DNA of 64,000 bases from Antarctobacter heliothermus. GTDB taxonomy: Bacteria; Pseudomonadota; Alphaproteobacteria; Rhodobacterales; Rhodobacteraceae. The stretch is from positions 62,001 through 126,000 of the forward strand of contig NZ_CP022540.1 of NCBI RefSeq assembly GCF_002237555.1. The letters are read 5' to 3'. Below, one piece after another: positions 54,312 through 62,814 of the stretch. The notes beneath the pieces are model-generated. The model ran no database searches. It saw only the letters and a list, made by a program, of their open reading frames with translations, and had not been told where the DNA came from. The position numbers were made by a program, and so were the translations under genes. Numbering within the stretch: the stretch's first letter is position 1; the number at the start of each line of letters is the position of its first letter.

Positions 54312-54932
54312 ATGTCAGATCTCGTGTTTTACACCAATCCCATGTCGCGCGGGCGTATCGCCCGCTGGATGCTGGAGGAATGCGGCGCGTCCTATGAAAC
54401 GCGCGTTGTGGCCTATGGGCCAGAGATGAAGGGCCCCGCCTACCGCGCGATCAACCCGATGGGCAAGGTGCCCGCGCTGGAGGATGGCGGCACGGTGATC
54501 ACCGAAGGCGCAGCAATCTGTTGCCACTTGGCAGAGCGGTTTCCCGACGCCGGTCTGATCCCGGCGTCCGGCGCGCGCGGGGCGTTTTACCGCTGGATGT
54601 TCTTTGCGGCGGGTCCGCTGGAGGCAGCGGTTGTGAACCGGTCCTTTGGGTTTGAACTGCCCGACGACCCAGAGGCGCGCGGTCGCGCCGGGTGGTGTTC
54701 GCTGGAGGAAGAGGCCGACATCCTTGCCGCGCTGCTGTCGGATGGGCGCAAGTGGCTGCTGGGGGACTCGTTTTCCGCGCTGGACGTCTATCTGGGATCG
54801 CAGATCGCCTGGGGTCGTCAGTTTGGCACGCTGCCCGAACGCGCAGGATTTGACGGCTACATCGACCGGATCATGTCCCGCGACGCGGCGGTGAAGGCGC
54901 GGTCACTGGATGATGCCTTGTTGGCCCAGTAG
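54312..54932 (+). CDS. Glutathione S-transferase family protein
   Basis: A 206-residue GST. The thioredoxin-like domain shows MSDLVFYTNPMSRGRIARWM, with Ser/Tyr candidates for the catalytic residue, and INPMGKVPALEDGGTVITEGAAI with the cis-Pro and the Glu-Gly glutathione contact. The helical domain carries LLGDSFSALDVYLGSQIAWG. It is divergent from choW and lies inside the usual choX-choW spacing, so it appears inserted. The substrate is unknown. A decayed GST gene is found at 23881-24060. Confidence 0.92.
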   Translation: MSDLVFYTNPMSRGRIARWMLEECGASYETRVVAYGPEMKGPAYRAINPMGKVPALEDGGTVITEGAAICCHLAERFPDAGLIPASGARGAFYRWMFFAAGPLEAAVVNRSFGFELPDDPEARGRAGWCSLEEEADILAALLSDGRKWLLGDSFSALDVYLGSQIAWGRQFGTLPERAGFDGYIDRIMSRDAAVKARSLDDALLAQ

Positions 54933-55105
54933 ACGATTGCCTTGGGTCGACCGATGTCAGCAGATGATGCCGGACTTTGCCCTGTCGCAACACCGACCGT
55001 ACAAATCGCTGGACCTAGAATCTGGCACCCTTCGCGGCCAGAATGCGCAACTTACCTACGGCCTGGAAACCCGCTGATAGCGCATGGTCCAACTCAGCAC
55101 CGGAT

Positions 55106-55732
55106 TCAAAACCCGACCAAAGGGAAACGTCCCCCGACAGAGCTGGCCGCATTTGCCGCCTCCGCAATGGACCGTTGTGACGGGCTTTCCGCAAAGACAT
55201 TGGACAGGCCGACACACTCATTCGACAGGTTTGCAATACACCCGTCTGTAAATCGGCCTGCCTCGAGCCGACCCAGAAATATGACGTCTTCTCTGTCCAG
55301 GAGCAAGTCAGGGAACATTCGGCACTCCGCGCTGGAAGTGCACCGCCTCCAACCCTCTCCCCAGATCGTCAACTCACTGGTGTTATTCACAATTCTCCAA
55401 CCAGCGGGCAAACCGGATCGCACATGATCCCGCCAAATCCAGAAAGCCTCAAAAAGCGTCCGAAACCCATTCTGCTCAAGCTCAAGCTGGCAAAAACTGT
55501 CCTTTACCACAACACGCTCAAAACGTGACACCAACCCAGCCAACTCCCGGATGATGGCCGCTTCTTGGTCTGGTGCAACACCTGTCAGGTTGGAATGGAA
55601 AGGCAGCGCGCCATCCTGACCGACAAAGGCATAGGGACGACGTACATAGCGCAGCCCATGCGTTGTAAACATGGCCTCATACCAATCCGCATTGTTTCTG
55701 GCGGCCGTGAGTGCACGTTCATCGATGGACAT
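55106..55732 (-). CDS. Hypothetical protein, possibly GNAT-like
   Basis: A 208-residue soluble protein from ATG 55732 (MSIDERALTAARNNADWYEAMF); a GTG lies two codons earlier. Visible segments are THGLRYVRRPYAFVGQDGALPFHSNL, GFRTLFEAFWIWRDHV and the C-terminal DGCIANLSNECVGLSNVFA, then a short FPLVGF end. The TDGCIANxSxxxVGLSNVF stretch resembles GNAT-like proteins that act on amino-acid side chains, but no clear acetyl-CoA loop is present. Codon use is less GC-rich than its neighbours, hinting at transfer. The function is not known. Confidence 0.6.
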   Translation of the reverse strand: MSIDERALTAARNNADWYEAMFTTHGLRYVRRPYAFVGQDGALPFHSNLTGVAPDQEAAIIRELAGLVSRFERVVVKDSFCQLELEQNGFRTLFEAFWIWRDHVRSGLPAGWRIVNNTSELTIWGEGWRRCTSSAECRMFPDLLLDREDVIFLGRLEAGRFTDGCIANLSNECVGLSNVFAESPSQRSIAEAANAASSVGGRFPLVGF

Positions 55733-55828
55733 TCGCACCCAAACTCAAGTGGACATGAAACGATCAACCATTGCGGAGCAAAATCCGCCCACAAGGTCAA
55801 CAAGCGCGCCAGACGGCCCCCTGCGGCG

Positions 55829-55858
55829 AAAGAAGGCTCCGCTGATGGCGGAGCCTTC
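55829..55858 (-). terminator. Rho-independent terminator of choX
   Basis: GAAGGCTCCGC (55832-55842) pairs perfectly with GCGGAGCCTTC (55848-55858), loop of 5. On the minus strand it is followed by TTTC. It lies 24 bases after the choX stop. Confidence 0.78.
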
Positions 55859-55882
55859 CAGAACGCGGGCCGTGACTCGCCG

Positions 55883-56803
55883 TTACTCCAGCGCGGCCTT
55901 GACCGCAGCCATTGCGTCGCCGCCATCCAAGGCGGTCACACCGGCCAGCCAGCCGTCCAGCACGCCCATGTTCGCCGACAGCCAAGCCTTGGCGGCATCC
56001 TCCGGGTCTTCACCATCGTCAAGGATCGCGCCCATGATCTCGTTTTCCATCGCCAACGTGAATTCGAGGTTCTTGAGCAGCGCCCCGACATTCGGGCACT
56101 CATCGACATAGCCCGCGCGGGTGTTGGTATAGACCGTCGCCCCACCCAGATCCGGGCCAAAATAATCATCGCCACCGGTCAGATAGGTGAGATCATAGTT
56201 TGCGTTCATCGGGTGCGGTTCCCACGCAAGAAAGATTACCGGCTCATTGCGGTTCACCGCACGACCCACCTGCGCCAGCATCCCCTGCTCGCTGCTTTCC
56301 TTGACCTCGAACGCGCTCAGGCCAAAAGCATCGGCGTCGATCATGTCGATGATCAGACGGTTGCCGTCATTGCCCGGCTCGATCCCATAAATCGTCTCAT
56401 CCAGCGCATCGGCATGGGCAGCGATATCGGCGAAATCGGCAATCCCAAGTGCGGCCCCAACGGCATTGGTCGCCAGCGTGTATTTCGCGCCTTGAAGGTT
56501 GTCGCGCACGGTGTCGACGGTGCCCGCCTCGCGATAGGGGGCAATATCCGCCTCCATCGTGGGCATCCAGTTGCCAAGGAAGACGTCAATGTCGCCTGCC
56601 GCCATCGAAGTATAGGTCACCGGCACCGACAGAACCTTGATGTCGGTCTCATAGCCCAGCGCGTCCAGCACGACGGTTGTGGCGGCGGTCGTGGCGGTGA
56701 TGTCGGTCCAGCCCACATCCGAAAATGTGACGCTGTCGCAGTTGGCCAGTGCGCCCGTGGCGGCAAGGCCAAGAACGAGGGCAGAGGTAAGGGTCGTTTT
56801 CAT
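55883..56803 (-). CDS. choX: Choline ABC transporter substrate-binding protein ChoX
   Basis: The periplasmic choline-binding protein, 306 residues. The signal peptide is MKTTLTSALVLGLAATGALA-NC. The mature protein matches the OpuAC/ChoX family: CDSVTFSDVGWTDITATTA, DIDVFLGNWMPTMEADI, PGNDGNRLI and VIFLAWEPHPMNANYDLTYL, the last with aromatic residues that would box the quaternary amine. I chose ATG 56803, since the long upstream frame runs through intergenic repeat DNA. Its partners choW and choV lie beyond a GST and a hypothetical gene, so it has its own promoter and terminator. Confidence 0.93.
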   Translation of the reverse strand: MKTTLTSALVLGLAATGALANCDSVTFSDVGWTDITATTAATTVVLDALGYETDIKVLSVPVTYTSMAAGDIDVFLGNWMPTMEADIAPYREAGTVDTVRDNLQGAKYTLATNAVGAALGIADFADIAAHADALDETIYGIEPGNDGNRLIIDMIDADAFGLSAFEVKESSEQGMLAQVGRAVNRNEPVIFLAWEPHPMNANYDLTYLTGGDDYFGPDLGGATVYTNTRAGYVDECPNVGALLKNLEFTLAMENEIMGAILDDGEDPEDAAKAWLSANMGVLDGWLAGVTALDGGDAMAAVKAALE

Positions 56804-56892
56804 GATGGTCTCCCTGGTTGATTTTTCCCAGAGTAGACCGTGCCGCGCACGTCTTTGCAACCGGCGTCCAAAGGCGTTCGAGGACTTCGCAG

Positions 56893-56952
56893 TTTCTTCT
56901 GTCCTGAAATATCCCGGGGGAGTCGACCGCAGGGAGACGGGGGCAGCGCCCC
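56893..56952 (+). repeat. Dispersed intergenic repeat, copy B
   Basis: TTTCTTCTGTCC, GAAATATCCCGGGGGAGTCG, CCGCAGGGAGACGGGGGCAG, then CGCCCC, closely matching copies A and C. It lies between the divergent choX and adenine deaminase genes. Confidence 0.78.
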
Positions 56953-57039
56953 ATTCGGCTGCATCGAAAGGCGACACGCCTTCTCGCACCCGCCAACCGC
57001 CTGTGCCATCATCGGACAACAACAGGCGGAGGCAGTCAC

Positions 57040-58734
57040 ATGGCAGAACTGGAACAGCGGATCTCACAGGGGCGCGGTGATGAAACCGCAGACCTCGTCC
57101 TGCGCGGCGGACAGGTATTCGACCTGATCACCGGCGCGCTGCTGGACGGCGACGTCGCGGTCTGCGGCGATACGATTGTGGGCGTTTTCGATCACTACGA
57201 AGGGCGTAAGGTGATCGACGTCTCGGGCCTGATCCTTGTTCCCGGATTCATCGACACGCATCTGCACATCGAATCCTCGCTGGTCACACCGTTCGAATTT
57301 GACCGCTGCGTCACCCCGCGCGGGGTGACGACAGCCATCTGCGATCCGCATGAGATTGCCAATGTGATCGGCGCTGCGGGTGTTCGTTATTTCCAGGACG
57401 CCAGCCGCCACGCGCTGTTGGACATCAAGGTACAGCTTTCGTCCTGCGTGCCTTCGACCCATATGGAAACAGCCGGGGCGGAACTGGACGCAGATGCGAT
57501 TGCCGGGTTGATGGGGCATCCATCCGGCCTTGGGCTGGCGGAGTTCATGAATTTTCCCGGCGTGATCCACCGCGATCCACAAGCGATGGACAAGCTGCGC
57601 CTGTTCGAAGGTGCCCATGTGGACGGGCATTGCCCGTTGTTGTCGGGTAAGGAACTAAACGCCTATATCGCCGCCGGCATCCGCACCGAACATGAAGCAA
57701 CAAACCCGGACGAGGCACTGGAAAAGCTGCGCAAGGGGATGCGGGTGCTGATCCGTGAAGGGTCTGTCTCCAAAGACCTGCATGCGCTGCAGCCGCTGCT
57801 GGATGAGCGGACGGCCCCCTACATGTGCCTGTGCACCGATGACCGCAACCCGCTGGACATAGGCGAATACGGGCACCTCGATTACATGATCCGAGAGCTG
57901 ATCCGGTTAGGCTGCTCACCATTGGCGGTCTACCGTGCCGCCAGCCTGTCCGCAGCTGAGGCATTCGGCCTCAAGGATCGCGGTATGATCGCTCCGGGCA
58001 AACGCGGGGACATCGTGGCGGTCAGATCGTTGGAAGATTGCGACGCGCAACTAGTGTTGGCGGGTGGCGTGGTGGTGGACGACGCCGGATTTGCCAAACG
58101 CGGGACCGTGGCCCCGGTCGGGCGCGGTTCGGTCAAGGCACCGACCGTCAGCGCGCAGGACTTTCGCGCACGCGGAAACCGGGTGGAAACGGATGTGATC
58201 GGCATCCGCGAGGGGCAGATCCTGACCGACCATCTGCATGAGGACATTCCGATCACCGACGGCGATAAGCGGCCTGACGTGACGCGCGATCTGGTGCGGA
58301 TTGCCGTGGTCGAACGACATGGGAAGAACGGCAATATCGCCACCGGCTTTGTCCGTGGATTTGGCCTGCAGGCAGGGGCGATTGGCTCGACCGTCTGTCA
58401 CGACCACCACAACATTGCCTGTGTCGGCGTCGATTATGCTGACATGGCCGTTGCGGCCAACCGTTTGGGAGAAATCGAGGGCGGCTTTGTCGTGGTGCGC
58501 AATGGTCAGGTGCTGGCCGAACTGGCACTGCCGGTCGCAGGGTTGATGTCGCTAGAGCCGTTTGAGACAGTGCGCGCGCAATTGGTGGACCTGCGTGCGG
58601 CGGCGAAATCGCTGGGCGTGGGACTGGAAGAGCCTTTCCTGCAACTGGCGTTTCTGGCGCTGCCGGTGATCCCGGCGCTCAAGATTACCGACAGGGGAAT
58701 GGTTGACGTGAACAAGTTTGAAATCATCGGCTGA
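57040..58734 (+). CDS. ade: Adenine deaminase
   Basis: Converts adenine to hypoxanthine for purine salvage; 564 residues. The amidohydrolase metal site is [46 protein letters not shown] (metal His), [20 protein letters not shown] and [12 protein letters not shown] are family hallmarks. The C-terminal ade domain has [19 protein letters not shown] and [21 protein letters not shown]. It is a bacterial Ade (manganese/iron) enzyme and not an adenosine deaminase relative. A 19-bp hairpin terminator follows. Confidence 0.96.
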   Translation: MAELEQRISQGRGDETADLVLRGGQVFDLITGALLDGDVAVCGDTIVGVFDHYEGRKVIDVSGLILVPGFIDTHLHIESSLVTPFEFDRCVTPRGVTTAICDPHEIANVIGAAGVRYFQDASRHALLDIKVQLSSCVPSTHMETAGAELDADAIAGLMGHPSGLGLAEFMNFPGVIHRDPQAMDKLRLFEGAHVDGHCPLLSGKELNAYIAAGIRTEHEATNPDEALEKLRKGMRVLIREGSVSKDLHALQPLLDERTAPYMCLCTDDRNPLDIGEYGHLDYMIRELIRLGCSPLAVYRAASLSAAEAFGLKDRGMIAPGKRGDIVAVRSLEDCDAQLVLAGGVVVDDAGFAKRGTVAPVGRGSVKAPTVSAQDFRARGNRVETDVIGIREGQILTDHLHEDIPITDGDKRPDVTRDLVRIAVVERHGKNGNIATGFVRGFGLQAGAIGSTVCHDHHNIACVGVDYADMAVAANRLGEIEGGFVVVRNGQVLAELALPVAGLMSLEPFETVRAQLVDLRAAAKSLGVGLEEPFLQLAFLALPVIPALKITDRGMVDVNKFEIIG

Positions 58735-58740
58735 GGCACA

Positions 58741-58789
58741 AAAAGGAACATGGGGCAGGCGCCGCCGCACCTGCCCCATGTTCCTTTTG
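58741..58789. terminator. Perfect 19-bp bidirectional terminator
   Basis: Bases 58741-58759 pair perfectly with 58770-58788 across a 10-base GC loop. A T run ends the right arm (CCTTTTG) and an A run the left arm (CACAAAAAGG). It lies six bases after the adenine deaminase stop and serves the opposing transglycosylase gene too. Confidence 0.9.
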
Positions 58790-58835
58790 TCCAAAAATAT
58801 CCAAGGTGGGCCTCATGCCCGCCACCCTGACAGCC

Positions 58836-60011
58836 CTACAGCCGGTTAAGCAGAGCCGGCGTTGGCCAGGCATCGGCAGGCATTCCCAGTTCACGTTGCA
58901 CGTTGCGCACCGCATCCCGTGTACCCGCGCCAAGAATGCCGTCAATCTTGCCGACATCATAGCCGCGCGCGGCCAGTCTGGATTGCAACTGCTTCATTTG
59001 TTCACCTGACAGACCCGGCTCCGGGTTGCCCGCGTCATAGACCGGCGCGCCCTGCAGCCGGGTGCCAAAGTAGGCCGCGGTCAGAACGTAGGTAAAGCTC
59101 TGGTTCCACTCGAAATAGACGCTGAAGTTCGGATATGCGATAAAGGCCGGTCCCTTGCGCCCCTGCGGCACAATGATCGAGGCCTCAAGCCGTCCGTCGT
59201 CCAGCGCGCCGTGACGTCCCCGGACGCCCAACTGCTCCCATTCGGCGACGGTCTTGGTGGCATGCATCCCGGTGTCGTACCAGTCCAGATCGGAGGGCAG
59301 AACAACCTCTTGCAGCCACGGCTCATTCGGACGCCAGCCAAGGTGGGACAGCATCTTGGCCCCGGACATCAGCGCATCGGGGGCAGAAGTCTTGGGCGTC
59401 ACATGACCGTCGCCATCCCCGTCGACGCCGTTGATCAGAATGTCTTTGGGCAGCATTTGCACCATGCCGATTTCACCCGCCCAGGCCCCTGTTGTAGTGC
59501 GCGGGTCAATATCTCCCTGTGCGTACAGAGAAAGCGCGGCAAAAACCTGCGGGCGAAAGATCTCAGGGCGACGGCAGTCATGCGCCAATGTCACCAGCGC
59601 GTTCACCGTGTTGAAATCCCCCTGAAACGCCCCGAAATCCGTCTCGAATGCCCAAAATGCCAAAAGCACGCCGCGCGACAGGCCGAATTCGCTTTCGATA
59701 CGGTCAAAGACGCTGTCATAGCGGTCCGCCATTTGACGCCCCTTGTCGAGACGGCTCTGGCTAATCAGCTTGCGGGAAAACGTGATGAACGGATCCTGAA
59801 AGATGCCCTGCCGTTGGTCAGCCCGAAGAACGGCGGGGCTTTGCTGAACGCCGGCAAAGAACCGCCGAACCGTGTCAGCGTCATGACCCAGTGTGACCGC
59901 CTCTTGGCGGAGGCTATCCACAAAAGTGCCAAAGCCGCCGCCGCAGGGAACGTCCTGCGCCTGCGCCGCGCCTGCCAGCATCAGAGCGCCGATTATAGCT
60001 GAAAACCGCAT
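58836..60011 (-). CDS. Lytic murein transglycosylase (MltB family)
   Basis: A 391-residue periplasmic peptidoglycan lyase with signal peptide MRFSAIIGALMLAGAAQA-Q. The SLT_2/MltB domain contains LLAFWAFETDFGAFQG (catalytic Glu), TTTGAWAGEIGMVQMLPKDIL and FAIAYPNF-type C-terminal strands, here KGPAFIAYPNFSVYFEWN. The last 60 residues form a peptidoglycan-binding domain (MKQLQSRLAARGYDVGKIDG then LGAGTRDAVRNVQ). ATG 60011 is chosen because the longer frame to 60137 lacks a signal peptide. Confidence 0.93.
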   Translation of the reverse strand: MRFSAIIGALMLAGAAQAQDVPCGGGFGTFVDSLRQEAVTLGHDADTVRRFFAGVQQSPAVLRADQRQGIFQDPFITFSRKLISQSRLDKGRQMADRYDSVFDRIESEFGLSRGVLLAFWAFETDFGAFQGDFNTVNALVTLAHDCRRPEIFRPQVFAALSLYAQGDIDPRTTTGAWAGEIGMVQMLPKDILINGVDGDGDGHVTPKTSAPDALMSGAKMLSHLGWRPNEPWLQEVVLPSDLDWYDTGMHATKTVAEWEQLGVRGRHGALDDGRLEASIIVPQGRKGPAFIAYPNFSVYFEWNQSFTYVLTAAYFGTRLQGAPVYDAGNPEPGLSGEQMKQLQSRLAARGYDVGKIDGILGAGTRDAVRNVQRELGMPADAWPTPALLNRL

Positions 60012-60243
60012 GAATTTCCTCGTTTGCTGTTTGATGGCGCACAGTAACAAGCCCGGCGCGCGGAGCAAGCAGGCTTCGGCAGAGTGCCACGACAATGCGG
60101 CGGCAGACCGCTCGGTGGAAACTCTGCGTACACGCAAAATTCAGAGGCGGATTAACCCTTTCTTCACCCCTGTGAAGGATTACTAAACCTATACGAAAGT
60201 TTAGTCTAATTCCCGTTCGGGTTTTGGTTCTGTGGAGGTTCGC

Positions 60244-60606
60244 GTGAATGTGCTGATAGTGGAAAGCAGCAAACCGCTCGCTCAACTGTGGCAGCGCCAT
60301 TTACAACGCAGTGGCGTCGATGTCTGGACAGCCTACACCCAGAACGCGGCTTTTGAACTGCTGGAAACCCACTCATTCCAGGTGATCATCCTTGATGTGG
60401 TGGTCGAGAACGACAGCACGCTGGCGGTGTCCGATATCGCCCAGTTCCGCCAGCCTGACGCGCGGGTCATCTTTGTCACCAACACCAGCTTCTTCTCGGA
60501 CGGGTCAATCTTCAACCTGTGCGCGAATGCCTGCGCATATCTGCCCAGCTCGACGCCGCCGGATGACCTGACAAACATGGTGCACCACTACGCACGTGCC
60601 TCCTGA
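60244..60606 (+). CDS. Single-domain response-regulator receiver, atypical
   Basis: A 120-residue receiver domain without an output domain. It starts at GTG 60244 (MNVLIVESSK), five bases after GGAGG; a second GTG at 60232 lies before that site. The phosphate-acceptor position is Asp51 (VIILDVVVEND) and Thr79 (FVTNTS) is conserved. The N-terminal acidic pair is reduced to Glu7, and the usual Lys near residue 102 is Ser (YLPSSTPPDDL). Phosphorylation chemistry may be weak or absent, so it could act as a protein-interaction module. No histidine kinase is nearby. Confidence 0.85.
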   Translation: MNVLIVESSKPLAQLWQRHLQRSGVDVWTAYTQNAAFELLETHSFQVIILDVVVENDSTLAVSDIAQFRQPDARVIFVTNTSFFSDGSIFNLCANACAYLPSSTPPDDLTNMVHHYARAS

Positions 60607-60625
60607 CCCGGTAATCCGGTTCAGG
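60602..60625. terminator. Hairpin across both stops of convergent genes
   Basis: CCTGACCCGG (60602-60611) pairs with CCGGTTCAGG (60616-60625) with one mismatch, loop TAAT. It overlaps the receiver gene's TGA and the reductase stop. No T run. Confidence 0.4.
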
Positions 60626-61610
60626 CCGCCCGCAATCTCTCTCGCCCATGCGGAGCATCCAGATCGAGGTCAGGACCCACAGGCACGATGCGATGCGGGT
60701 TCACCGTATCTTGGCTGTAGTGGTAGTGCCGCGTGATATGGGCGAAATTCACCGTTTCGGCCACACCGGGCCACTGGTACAGTTCGCGGGTGTAGGCCCA
60801 GAGATTGGGGTAATCCACGATCCGCGCGCGATTGCATTTGAAGTGACAGTGGTAAACCATGTCAAAGCGGATCAGCGTCGTGAAAAGTCGCCAGTCGGCC
60901 TCTGTGACGCGATTACCCATCAAATAGCGGCTGAGCGACAGCCGTTCCTCGAGCCAGTCAAGCGTATCAAAGAGCGGGTGAACGGCGGCGTCATAGGCCT
61001 CTTGCGACGTGGCAAAGCCCGTTTTGTAGACACCATTATTAAGCGTGTCGTAGATACGCGCGTTGACCGGGTCGATGGCATCGCGAAGATCTTTGGGCCA
61101 GTAGTCATCCGTATTGCCGGTCAGACCGTCAAAGGCGCTGTTGAACATGCGGATGATCTCGGCGGATTCGTTTGAGACGATGGTTTCGCGGTGCTTGTCC
61201 CACAAGATCGGCACCGTGACCCGCGTTGTCGCCTTGGGGTTCGCCTTGACGTAGACGTCGCGCAAGAAAGGCAAGCCATACAGCGTGTCGCCAGTTGCGC
61301 CGTCCCTGTCCTGGTCAAAAGTCCAGCCGTCGCCCAGCATATCGGGGTGCACGACACTGACAGTGATTAGATCCTCCAGCCCCTTGAGTTTGCGAAAGAT
61401 CAACGCGCGGTGCGCCCAAGGGCATGCATAGCTGACGTAGAGATGATAGCGGTCAGGTTCCGCCTTGAACCCGCCGTCACCCGAAGGACCGGCCGAGCCG
61501 TCCGCGGTAATCCAGTTGCGCGAAACCGAGTCCGAACGGACAAATTTTCCGCCGGATTTCTTGGTGTCGTACCAGCCGTCGTGCCAGATACCGTCAACGA
61601 GTTGTCCCAT
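60621..61610 (-). CDS. Glutathionyl-hydroquinone reductase (YqjG/ECM4 type)
   Basis: A Xi-class GST of 329 residues that removes glutathione from glutathionyl-hydroquinones. The nucleophile Cys lies in the family motif SYACPWAHRALIFRKLKGL (about residues 59-77). PILWDKHRETIVSNESAEIIRM carries the cis-Pro and Glu-Ser glutathione contacts. The helical domain ends with the conserved ADWRLFTTLIRFDMVYHCHFK and ITRHYHYSQDTVNPHRIVPVGP. It stands alone on the minus strand. Confidence 0.93.
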   Translation of the reverse strand: MGQLVDGIWHDGWYDTKKSGGKFVRSDSVSRNWITADGSAGPSGDGGFKAEPDRYHLYVSYACPWAHRALIFRKLKGLEDLITVSVVHPDMLGDGWTFDQDRDGATGDTLYGLPFLRDVYVKANPKATTRVTVPILWDKHRETIVSNESAEIIRMFNSAFDGLTGNTDDYWPKDLRDAIDPVNARIYDTLNNGVYKTGFATSQEAYDAAVHPLFDTLDWLEERLSLSRYLMGNRVTEADWRLFTTLIRFDMVYHCHFKCNRARIVDYPNLWAYTRELYQWPGVAETVNFAHITRHYHYSQDTVNPHRIVPVGPDLDLDAPHGRERLRAA

Positions 61611-61818
61611 GTCATGCGCCTTTTGTTACCTGCTCCAAGACGTAGAAGCGTTCAGGACCATATCAAAGCCCTAGCGTTGCAGGCTTGCAGTGCGCATTTG
61701 CACAGGTCTGCGCGACAATAGATAAGCGTCCGCTCCCGAGTCTTTCTCAATTCACTTGGCGATTCTGGAATTCACATATAGGTTAAAAAAATATTAACAT
61801 GCCATTCTGGAGAAGGTT

Positions 61819-62004
61819 ATGATCCGATTTCTTTGTGCATTGTCCTTGCTATTCTTTCCGACTATCTCCCCCGCCGATGAAATGCCCACTCCTGCAAAGC
61901 CGGAAATTTCCACCTCGGCCCCGGGACATGGCGGCGGGTGCCGGAAAGATTCGCCTCCCGGAAAGTGTTGCCACGCGGGATCCAAACCGTACCACTGCCA
62001 CTGA
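61819..62004 (+). CDS. Small secreted Cys/His-rich protein (YHYH-type motif)
   Basis: A 61-residue protein with a signal peptide (MIRFLCALSLLFFPTISPA-DE). The mature 40 residues carry CRKDSPPGKCCHAGSKPYHCH. The spacing of CH near PYHCH resembles the short YHYH-like tails found on secreted nucleases and other exported proteins, which may bind metal. It is preceded by GGAGAAGG and an AT-rich upstream (TTAAAAAAATATTAAC). Function unknown; the strong signal peptide and motif argue for a real gene. Confidence 0.6.
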   Translation: MIRFLCALSLLFFPTISPADEMPTPAKPEISTSAPGHGGGCRKDSPPGKCCHAGSKPYHCH

Positions 62005-62043
62005 ACAACGTGACCAGTTTCGAGGTTGGTCCGGGGCGCGATG

Positions 62044-62277
62044 TCAGCGCAAGTAGGTTTTATACACCCAGATCAGTACAAGTGCGCCCAGCACCGCACC
62101 GACAAGGCCCGCCAGTAGTCCGGTGACGGCTAACAGGAAACGAATGATCAGACCACCGATCAGCGCGCCGCCGATCCCGATGGCGATGGTCGGCAAGACG
62201 CCGGTGTCCATCTTCATCATGCGGGTGGCAAGAAAGCCGGCGGCAGCGCCGACGATAATAAGCCAGACTATGGGCAT
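62044..62277 (-). CDS. GlsB/YeaQ/YmgE family membrane protein
   Basis: A 77-residue membrane protein with three hydrophobic segments: MPIVWLIIVGAAAGFLATRM, VLPTIAIGIGGALIGGLIIR and LLAGLVGAVLGALVLIWVYK. The glycine-zipper pattern GIGGALIGG is characteristic of the transglycosylase-associated (GlsB/YeaQ) family, often stress-induced. No catalytic residues are expected. A related protein lies 250 bases further on, also on the minus strand. Confidence 0.85.
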   Translation of the reverse strand: MPIVWLIIVGAAAGFLATRMMKMDTGVLPTIAIGIGGALIGGLIIRFLLAVTGLLAGLVGAVLGALVLIWVYKTYLR

Positions 62278-62444
62278 GGAGGTCTCCTAACGGGACGGAT
62301 TTCGGCCGTAGGATAGTCGAGCACAGCGGTCGGGCCTAGCGGGAAGGTTGCGCAAACGGGGCCGCAGCAGGGAACGGTGCAACTAAAGCGCATTTGGTGG
62401 AGAAACTTGGGCGGTTTAGATATGGGTGCATCTCAATCGCGGCA

Positions 62445-62507
62445 GGAGGGGGCGCTGCCCCCGTCTCCCTGCGGTCGTCTCCCCCGGGATATTTTCGGAC
62501 AGAAGAA
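62445..62507 (-). repeat. Dispersed intergenic repeat, copy C
   Basis: Reverse orientation: GGGGGCGCTGCCCCCGTCTC, then CCTGCGGTCG, then TCCCCCGGGATATTTTCGGA, then CAGAAG, the complement of copies A and B. It lies between the two small membrane-protein genes, in a 253-base spacer with no other visible feature. Confidence 0.78.
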
Positions 62508-62530
62508 ACGTGGGGTCAGCGCTTTGTGTT

Positions 62531-62770
62531 TTAGCGTTTACGCCAGTGCGTGGGGACGATGACCAGCGCGCCGATGGAGGCAGCAATGGCGTTGAGGCCG
62601 GGTGCGCGAAAGCCGATGCCGAACATGATCGTCACGAAATAGAACAGGAACGCGCCGCCGATGCAGATGATGATGCTGGGCAGGATGCCGTTATGGGTGA
62701 ACCGCGACTTCTCGGAGGCGTATCCGACGATGCCCGCGATTACCACGGTGCCGATCAGAGTTGGGAACAT
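62531..62770 (-). CDS. Small membrane protein, GlsB/YeaQ-like
   Basis: A 79-residue protein with hydrophobic segments MFPTLIGTVVIAGIVGYA, NGILPSIIICIGGAFLFYFV and GLNAIAASIGALVIVPTHW. The layout is like the GlsB/YeaQ protein at 62044-62277 (I-CIGGA- glycine motif), though divergent, so the two may be paralogues. Function not known. The gene is preceded by GGAGACGC and lies 44 bases downstream of fmt on the same strand. Confidence 0.7.
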   Translation of the reverse strand: MFPTLIGTVVIAGIVGYASEKSRFTHNGILPSIIICIGGAFLFYFVTIMFGIGFRAPGLNAIAASIGALVIVPTHWRKR

Positions 62771-62814
62771 GGGCGTCTCCTGTGTGTGAGGTCATTGCAG
62801 TCACCTTGGGCAGG

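Noticed and set aside
55565..56821. A 418-codon plus-strand open frame over choX
   Set aside because: The minus strand encodes a complete ChoX with signal peptide. The antisense product has no recognisable motif.
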